64,000 bases of DNA from Paenibacillus sp. An7 (GTDB taxonomy: Bacteria > Bacillota > Bacilli > Paenibacillales > Paenibacillaceae). A program made the position numbers and the translations under genes. The notes below the pieces were generated by a model. The model was given only the letters and a program-made list of their open reading frames with translations. It made no database searches and was not told the DNA's origin. How positions within the stretch are numbered: the first letter of the stretch is position 1; every line of letters begins with the position of its first letter. The stretch spans positions 1 through 64,000 of the forward strand of contig NZ_WTWX01000012.1 in the NCBI RefSeq assembly GCF_009870785.1, read 5' to 3'. Of the stretch, positions 58,899 to 64,000 are shown piece by piece.

Positions 58899-59073
58899 AG
58901 CTGTCGAGATCGGCAGCTTTTTTTTCTACCTCTTCTCGGGTAAGGATGTTTTTTTCAATGAGCAACTCAATGATGGTGCTTAACGCAAGCGTGTTGCGGT
59001 AATGTTCTTCTTTGAGATCTGCTAATTTGGCGACAAGACCTACCTCTTCCATAGCTGTGTATACACGATTCAT
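58867..59073 (-). CDS. Small hypothetical protein convergent to yycJ
   Basis: A 68-residue, mostly helical, charged protein (NRVYTAMEEVGLVAKLADLK to NILTREEVEKKAADLD). Family not recognised. The ATG at 59073 is preceded by AAGGAGG, a strong site. Its 3' end overlaps the last 32 bp of yycJ and its codons contain the yycJ terminator. Confidence 0.65.
   Translation of the reverse strand: MNRVYTAMEEVGLVAKLADLKEEHYRNTLALSTIIELLIEKNILTREEVEKKAADLDSFMENSPYPTV
58897..58925 (+). terminator. wal operon terminator
   Basis: A 10-bp stem from AAAGCTG (58897) to CAGCTTT (58920), one T-G pair, loop AGAT, followed by T residues. It lies inside the coding region of the opposite small gene. Confidence 0.85.
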
Positions 59074-59280
59074 AGTGATACCTCCTTCTAATTTGAGTAG
59101 CCAATTATATGAAACTTTCAGCCAGTCTAGTAAGCTCTTAATTGTATTGTAGTCAGACAGGGGCAAAAACATTCCTGTTTTTTCTTGTTTCTTGAGAAGG
59201 AAGGGTCATGCTATGCTAAGGAAGCTTTTTTAGGATTTTAGCTTGGTATAAAAATGGGAATAAAGACCTTGTTATTTCGG

Positions 59281-59310
59281 TTGGTTCGGATAAAAAATGA
59301 GGTCTATAAT
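59281..59310 (+). promoter_or_regulatory. Candidate htrA promoter
   Basis: TTGGTT (59281-59286), 18 bp, TATAAT (59305-59310), 230 bp upstream of the protease gene. The 59074-59539 spacer otherwise holds only a weak CCGC/GCGG hairpin near 59321. Confidence 0.45.
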
Positions 59311-59539
59311 CCATTTACGTTGCCGCGCTTAAAGCGGTAAAATGATGGTGATATATGTTATAGAGAATGATTACTTCCCCTTTTTTTCGAAACTTTTTCG
59401 TTTTAGATGGGTTAACTATAGTAGAGAAGATATGAAACTTGTAGCAATTTATAAATCATTATTCATGTGAACAGAGAAATAAGCACGTATTAAGGCAGTT
59501 AACGGTCTTGATGCAAGTGATACGAGGGGAGAGAATCCA

Positions 59540-60787
59540 ATGGGATTGTTTGACGACGAGTTTTATTCCACCAAAGTATCAAAACGGACCGGAAATCTTC
59601 CAAATCGAATTAGAGTCAGCCGCAAAAGATGGTGGCCGAAGACAGTAAAGAATACGGAATCTTCCACTTTTTCAACGATTCAGGTTGCTGTAATCAGCTC
59701 GGTGATTAGTGCCATTGTATCTGTGACTTTATTTGCGTGGATTGTATATCCAGGGAATACACAAATGGCTTTTGCTGGACAAAGTTCTTATGCAAGCGGA
59801 GGGACTGACTCTTATGAGACACAAATTATGCAAGCGGGAGATAAGGTGCGTCCAGCTGTAGTAAGTATTGTGAGCCATAAAGACGTTGAGGGTTCTAAAA
59901 TTTCGGATTCGGCTTTAGGGTCGGGCGTTATTTTTAAAATTGAAGGTAAAAAAGCATATATCATGACCAATCATCATGTTGTCGATCGTGGAGAGAACCT
60001 AGAAGCTGTAACCGTAGATGGGGTATCCAAAGAAGCAGAACTGATCGGTAAAGACCGAATCAGTGATATTGCTGTGCTGTCCATTGATAGCAGCGGGATT
60101 AATACAGCAGTGGAGCTCGGAGATTCTACCAAACTGCGCCGAGGTCAGACTGTACTTGCCATTGGGAACCCATTAGGACTTGGCGGTACGATGACAAGAG
60201 GGATTGTAAGCTACATTGATCGTCAGATCCCGGTCTCGATTAATCAGGACGGAATATATGACTGGGAACAGTCGGTCATTCAGACGGATGCTGCTATTAA
60301 TGAAGGAAACAGCGGCGGTGCCTTGGTTGATTTAGAGGGCAATTTGGTTGGGATCAACACGATGAAGATTGCAGATACGGGCGTGGAAGGGCTAGGGTTT
60401 GCGATTCCAACGCATGATGTGATGACGATTGTCGATGATCTGATGGGGGATGGAAAAGTCTCTCGTCCTTATCTTGGTGTATACACCGTAGATCTAGCCA
60501 GTCCTTATGCTCCGCTTGATAAAGAACAGCGGGAAGAGATGAAGCTGCCTGACTCCGTTGAAGAGGGCGTGATCGTGCTTGAATCATCCGGTCCAGCGGA
60601 CGAAGCGGGGCTTAAGATGAATGACGTCATTGTGGAGTTCGATGGAAAGAAAATTAAATCAACGCTCGATCTGCGTAAGCACCTGTATGAGAAGAAGAAA
60701 ATTGGCGAGGAACTCAAAATAAAGTTTTATCGTGATGGGGAGCTGACGGAAGTTTCCGCTAAGCTTACAGATAAACCAGATGAATAG
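59540..60787 (+). CDS. yyxA: HtrA-like serine protease
   Basis: A 415-residue trypsin-like protease with a PDZ domain. A cytoplasmic N-terminus and one transmembrane helix (about 46-70) precede the protease, with catalytic triad H146 (TNHHVV), D176 (DIAVL) and S258 (GNSGG). The PDZ domain is at about 310-405. It matches B. subtilis YyxA (HtrC), encoded after yycJ. It probably degrades misfolded proteins outside the membrane. GGGGAGAG precedes the ATG. Confidence 0.92.
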   Translation: MGLFDDEFYSTKVSKRTGNLPNRIRVSRKRWWPKTVKNTESSTFSTIQVAVISSVISAIVSVTLFAWIVYPGNTQMAFAGQSSYASGGTDSYETQIMQAGDKVRPAVVSIVSHKDVEGSKISDSALGSGVIFKIEGKKAYIMTNHHVVDRGENLEAVTVDGVSKEAELIGKDRISDIAVLSIDSSGINTAVELGDSTKLRRGQTVLAIGNPLGLGGTMTRGIVSYIDRQIPVSINQDGIYDWEQSVIQTDAAINEGNSGGALVDLEGNLVGINTMKIADTGVEGLGFAIPTHDVMTIVDDLMGDGKVSRPYLGVYTVDLASPYAPLDKEQREEMKLPDSVEEGVIVLESSGPADEAGLKMNDVIVEFDGKKIKSTLDLRKHLYEKKKIGEELKIKFYRDGELTEVSAKLTDKPDE

Positions 60788-60794
60788 CATCAGA

Positions 60795-60838
60795 GCGAAA
60801 ACGGTTTTCCCCGGGCAGGTGGAAGCCGTTTTTATTTT
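60795..60838 (+). terminator. htrA terminator
   Basis: AACGGTTTTCC pairs with GGAAGCCGTT (with G-T pairs), followed by TTTATTTTTT. Confidence 0.75.
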
Positions 60839-61016
60839 TTGCTCTTTATTTTCTGAGCATGCATGGCAGGTTACTCAATCTGGGAAGGCTACACACAGGC
60901 AGAAGCAAAGGTCACGATGAAAAGTCCTATTCTACCCCATTGTAGGGGAGAAAAAGGATAAAGGGTTTCTTTTCAAGCGCAGGTGTGGTAGAACAAGAGA
61001 AGGAGCATGTCCATAT

Positions 61017-61088
61017 GTGAGGGCGTTTGCCTTGAAGCATAAGGACACAGCCGTAAGAAGGGTAAAGACAGAAAGGATGCTTGAGTGA
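61017..61088 (+). CDS. Possible 23-codon leader ORF
   Basis: A GTG at 61017 with AAGGAG 11 nt upstream opens 23 codons encoding a basic peptide (VRAFALKHKDTAVRRVKTER and MLE). Its TGA (61086-61088) is immediately followed by the ATG of the CxxH/CxxC gene, which lacks a good ribosome site of its own. It could be a coupling leader; expression is unproven. Confidence 0.35.
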   Translation: MRAFALKHKDTAVRRVKTERMLE

Positions 61089-61256
61089 ATGTACACCGTA
61101 TGTAAAGATCATGTGGAGCATGCCATTGACCAGTTTGTTGATGAATTCGAGGATGCACCCGATATTGTAGATTTGAAAGAAACCGAATTCTCCGACTGGG
61201 ACCCGCCGGTAAAGTGCTCAGAATGTGATAACAACGCGGAGTTCCTAGTGGTCTAA
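61089..61256 (+). CDS. CxxH/CxxC mini-protein (BA_5709 family)
   Basis: A 55-residue acidic protein: MYTVCKDHVEHAIDQFVDEF at the start and VKCSECDNNAEFLVV at the end. CKDH (residues 5-8) and CSEC (44-47) form a likely zinc site. The pattern matches the CxxH/CxxC family found beside rlmH in Bacillales. Function is unknown. Too short for many gene finders. Its terminator is at 61301-61326. Confidence 0.88.
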   Translation: MYTVCKDHVEHAIDQFVDEFEDAPDIVDLKETEFSDWDPPVKCSECDNNAEFLVV

Positions 61257-61300
61257 GAGGTTCATGCTTCGCACGGATATAGTCGAATAGTAAACATGGG

Positions 61301-61326
61301 GAGAGCGTGAAGTTTGCGCTCTTTTT
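61301..61326 (+). terminator. Terminator after the CxxH/CxxC gene
   Basis: AGAGCG (61302-61307) with CGCTCT (61317-61322), loop of nine bases, followed by T residues. Confidence 0.8.
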
Positions 61327-61455
61327 GCTTGTATATATAACGTAGATGGTAATTTGTAATTGGATTAAGAAGATGAGCGGAGCATAAAGAGGAAAGCAGC
61401 AGGCATTGTCCGTACATAGCGGTAAAAGCCGTTTTATATAGGAGGTAGGAATAAG

Positions 61456-61935
61456 ATGTTTATTCAAATTATTAGTGTAGGAAAATTAAAAGAGAAATAT
61501 TTAGTACAGGGCATTCAGGAGTATGCAAAACGTCTTGCGCCTTATATCAAGTTTCAGGTGATTGAAGTACCGGACGAAAAAGCTCCTGAGAACATGAGTG
61601 ATGCCGAGATTCAGAATGTGAAGGACCGTGAGGGGGAGAAGATCCTTGGTCATATTAAAGGTGATGCCCATGTGATTGCGTTAGCACTGGATGGTCAGCT
61701 GTGGAGTTCGGAAGATCTAGCTGCCGAGATTGATAAGCTTGCTACTTATGGAACAAGCCATATTGTCTTTGTAATTGGCGGCAGCAATGGGTTATCGAAT
61801 ACAGTACTTCGGCGTGCACAGCAGCGTCTGAGCTTTGGGCGAATGACTTTGCCGCATCAGCTGATGCGTCTCGTGCTCGTGGAGCAGATTTACCGTGCGG
61901 TGAAGATTAACCGGGGGGAGCCGTATCATAAATAG
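61456..61935 (+). CDS. rlmH: 23S rRNA pseudouridine-1915 N3-methyltransferase RlmH
   Basis: A 159-residue SPOUT methyltransferase. It shows [34 protein letters not shown], the SAM-binding VIGGSNGLS and the C-terminal [20 protein letters not shown] with GEPYHK. Full normal length. AGGAGG precedes the ATG. Confidence 0.97.
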   Translation: MFIQIISVGKLKEKYLVQGIQEYAKRLAPYIKFQVIEVPDEKAPENMSDAEIQNVKDREGEKILGHIKGDAHVIALALDGQLWSSEDLAAEIDKLATYGTSHIVFVIGGSNGLSNTVLRRAQQRLSFGRMTLPHQLMRLVLVEQIYRAVKINRGEPYHK

Positions 61936-61981
61936 GGATAAATCTAATAATAAACAATAATAAAAAGAGGTAGATTCAACA

Positions 61982-62890
61982 ATGAACAAAACGTTAAATG
62001 ATATCGAATTAGCTTTTTTTAAGCAATTTTCGAATTCAGATTGGGTTGTAGTTAAACATGTACCAAATCAGTTGCATAATAATGAAGCAATCAATGTAAA
62101 ACCAAAAAACGGGGAAAATAATGGAGTTATTTTTAGTATTAACTCCATTACTTCTACGTTCGACTTTTTAGTGGATAGTGAACATGTGTTAGAAATAGCT
62201 TATAACTATCTTGGAAGTACCAATTTAACACCCTCAATTGCAAATGTAATTGCAGAAACGTTAAAAAAAATAGCAATACAAAACAGCATTTATACTATAT
62301 ACATAAAATATGAATTTTCCATTCCTAATCAAGCGGGTTTTGATTACAAAAATCGCTCATTTTATTGGGTAGGAGATCGGACGAAAATTAAAAATTCAGT
62401 TCTACGTCAGTCGATTCAAGAGGATTGCATGATTAACGTAGAGATGGCAAAGCAACATACATATATCGACTATTTTTCACGCATCGTCAAGCAGTATATG
62501 ACTATTATGAATACTACATTGCTTGGTAAAACGAAGTTGCGGTTTAGCGGCTATAACGGGGAATTTTTCGAAATGGTTTATCATGATGTGACTATGAATG
62601 CATATGACCGAGGTATTTATTTAACGTTTGATTATAAAGAAGTGGATGGGGAAGTAATGATGAAGCAAGTTTTGAAAGAGCTTCCACCATTTGCGAAAAT
62701 GAAAGGGTACAACTACTATAAGGAGGAGAGGTTTGGTTATACGATAGGTAGTAACGTGAAATTAAACGAGATTGAGCAGAGGATGTTACGTATTTATCAA
62801 TGTTTAGGTTTCGAGTTACAACTACAACATTCATACCGCTATAGTGAAGATGACCGTTCATGGTATTTGGTTTCGAAGCAGCTGTATTAA
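61982..62890 (+). CDS. Orphan protein of unknown function
   Basis: A 302-residue protein without a recognised family. It has no signal peptide or transmembrane helix and is rich in Tyr, Phe, Asn and Lys. Features include ETLKKIAIQNSIYTIYIKYE, NRSFYWVGDRTKIKNS and a C-terminal RYSEDDRSWYLVSKQLY. Its codons are more AT-rich than those of its neighbours, suggesting recent acquisition. AAGAGG lies about 13 nt before the ATG. It sits between rlmH and an NAD(P)-binding protein, which gives no functional hint. Confidence 0.7.
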   Translation: MNKTLNDIELAFFKQFSNSDWVVVKHVPNQLHNNEAINVKPKNGENNGVIFSINSITSTFDFLVDSEHVLEIAYNYLGSTNLTPSIANVIAETLKKIAIQNSIYTIYIKYEFSIPNQAGFDYKNRSFYWVGDRTKIKNSVLRQSIQEDCMINVEMAKQHTYIDYFSRIVKQYMTIMNTTLLGKTKLRFSGYNGEFFEMVYHDVTMNAYDRGIYLTFDYKEVDGEVMMKQVLKELPPFAKMKGYNYYKEERFGYTIGSNVKLNEIEQRMLRIYQCLGFELQLQHSYRYSEDDRSWYLVSKQLY

Positions 62891-62954
62891 TTTATTATTA
62901 ATAGGATATTACCAATAAGTATAAAAAATCGATCGGAAAGAAAGGTGAGGAGCT

Positions 62955-63572
62955 ATGAAAATTATTGTTTTTGGAGCAACGGGCGGTGTAGGTCAGTCTG
63001 TCGTGAAGCAGGCAGTAGAGAATGGTTTTGAGGTAACCGCATTTGTACGGACACCAACAAAGCTGGAAGTTACACACGATAATTTAAAAATTATAAAAGG
63101 AGATGCTTTCAACCAAGCAGAAGTCGTAGCAGCAATTGTTGGTCATGATGCGGTCGTGTCATGCTTAGGCTCTAATCAAGGAATGAAAAAATCAACCGAT
63201 CTCCAGGAGATGACGAAAAATATTGTTGCTGGCATGCAGGAGCATGATGTCAAACGAATCGTCTATACCGCATCTGCTGGGATACATAACGAGCTACCAG
63301 GGATCAGCGGAAAACTGATCATGAGAATGCTTAAGAATACTCTAGTAGATCACAGGGCTGCTACGGATGATATTGTGGCACATGGACTGAACTACACCAT
63401 TGTTAGACCTTTGGGCTTAACTAATCGTCCCCTTTCAGGGAAGTACAGAGAATCTACGACAAGTGTACCCAAAAACGCAAGGTCCATACCGCGTGCTGAC
63501 GTTGCACATTTTATTCTGAAAGCATTAAATAATGCAGAATATGAAAACACATCGATTGGAATTTCTACTTAG
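62955..63572 (+). CDS. NAD(P)-binding (NmrA/SDR-like) protein
   Basis: A 205-residue atypical short-chain dehydrogenase. The Rossmann motif is GATGGVGQSVV at 8-18, with VRTPTKL and GDAFNQAEV following (cofactor selection). The central IVYTASAGIH replaces the classical YxxxK. It resembles B. subtilis YwnB/YhfK-like NAD(P)H-binding proteins; the substrate cannot be inferred. GGTGAGGAG precedes the ATG. Confidence 0.82.
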   Translation: MKIIVFGATGGVGQSVVKQAVENGFEVTAFVRTPTKLEVTHDNLKIIKGDAFNQAEVVAAIVGHDAVVSCLGSNQGMKKSTDLQEMTKNIVAGMQEHDVKRIVYTASAGIHNELPGISGKLIMRMLKNTLVDHRAATDDIVAHGLNYTIVRPLGLTNRPLSGKYRESTTSVPKNARSIPRADVAHFILKALNNAEYENTSIGIST

Positions 63573-63600
63573 AAGTAACAAAACAACAAACTCTACTGAC

Positions 63601-63724
63601 GTCGAGGAGTACCGGAAGATCCGTACGGCTCAGGATAAAAGGTCCTGCTGGGACACCCAGAGCTGACTGCAGATGCTGATTGCCATCGCAAGTCGGTTAC
63701 GCCGCGGTGAACCGCATCTAAGTA
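63601..63724. other. Hairpin-rich block of unknown identity
   Basis: About 120 bp, clearly richer in GC than the flanking spacer, packed with hairpins. They are GTA-CGGA/TCCG-TAC (63609-63626), CAGGA/TCCTG (63631-63647), CTGGG-ACA-CCCAG (63648-63660) and GCGG-TGAA-CCGC (63704-63715). AGATGC (63671-63676) with GCATCT (63714-63719) is an alternative closing pairing. No open frame. It could be a structured RNA, a repeat or a mobile-element remnant; strand undecided. Confidence 0.45.
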
Positions 63725-63983
63725 AACCAAAAATTTATTCTGTATAAATGCGTGTTGCAGTTAATATAATGGTCTAGTCGAACCCATTACCTGCAATTAC
63801 AATAACCTGGACTGGATTTTGCTGTATTGTTGTCGAAATTATACTCGGCTTTCAGACAGATGGCAGATATGCATTAAAGTCAGGAAGTTACATATTTTTT
63901 ACTAAAAAACCATATTTGTGATTCGACAATCAATAAGGGGTTTAAGAGTAACTTATTATACATAAGGAAGAGGAGAGAACAAA

Positions 63984-64000
63984 TTGAGAAAACAAAGTAA
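63984..64000 (+). CDS. Possible start of a gene cut by the window edge
   Basis: A TTG at 63984 is preceded by GAGGAGAG at good spacing and is open to the window end (TTG AGA AAA CAA AGT). Only five codons are visible, so the product cannot be named. The spacer 63725-63983 is AT-rich and shows no other gene. Confidence 0.35.

Overview
The window looks like the replication-origin region of a spore-forming, low-GC Gram-positive bacterium of the Paenibacillus type. The order rpmH-dnaA-dnaN-yaaA-recF-remB-gyrB-gyrA is that of Bacillales. Spore genes (yyaC, spoIIIJ/yidC, jag, a YheC/YheD coat protein), soj/spo0J/noc and the yyc (walRK) operon all lie close to oriC. An HD-GYP gene beside gyrA and an rRNA operon leader fits Paenibacillaceae. 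This assignment is inference from gene order and protein sequence; no search was run.

Layout. 1-1440: leader and tandem promoters of an rRNA operon pointing out of the left edge, then an HD-GYP gene. 1600-12020, mostly minus strand: gyrA, a divergent YheC/D gene, gyrB, remB, recF, yaaA, dnaN and dnaA. oriC is bipartite: a DnaA-box cluster upstream of dnaA (12100-12465) and a core with DnaA box plus DnaA-trio repeats between dnaA and dnaN (10569-10639). 12600-16700: a gluconate locus (gntR, gntP, gntK) sits between dnaA and rpmH, which are normally neighbours. 17169-26958, plus strand: rpmH, rnpA, yidC, jag, mnmE, mnmG, rsmG, noc, soj, parB, with two parS sites. 27115-30947: a cysteine-desulfurase-like gene, DUF4446, yyaC, DUF3343, an MscS channel and DUF951. 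31000-33100: tRNA-Ser(CGA), a candidate structured RNA, yjzC and rpsF-ssb-rpsR.

33150-40652: a CwlK-like peptidase flanked by two copies of a palindromic repeat, then a five-gene oligopeptide ABC operon. 40972-45169: a D,D-carboxypeptidase, an LCP protein, a CBS protein, a MazG-like protein and yybS. 45182-50631: gdpP-rplI-dnaB, then purA with PurR-type boxes. 50936-60787: a secreted hypothetical, a LysM/G5/M23 peptidase, walR-walK-yycH-yycI-yycJ and an HtrA protease. 61089-64000: a CxxH/CxxC mini-protein, rlmH, an AT-rich orphan gene, an NAD(P)-binding protein and a hairpin-rich block of unknown identity.

Most of the window is conserved core genome: replication initiation (DnaA, DnaN, DnaB, SSB), topology (gyrase), segregation (Soj/ParB/Noc with parS), tRNA modification, membrane insertion and cell-wall control (WalRK, carboxypeptidases, LCP, M23). 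The less ordinary signals are the gnt insertion splitting the origin neighbourhood, a dispersed palindromic repeat of about 115 bp (four copies), a candidate 220-nt structured RNA downstream of yjzC, the structured block near 63.6 kb, and a 23-codon ORF abutting the CxxH/CxxC gene. I found no CRISPR array, prophage, transposase or defence system.
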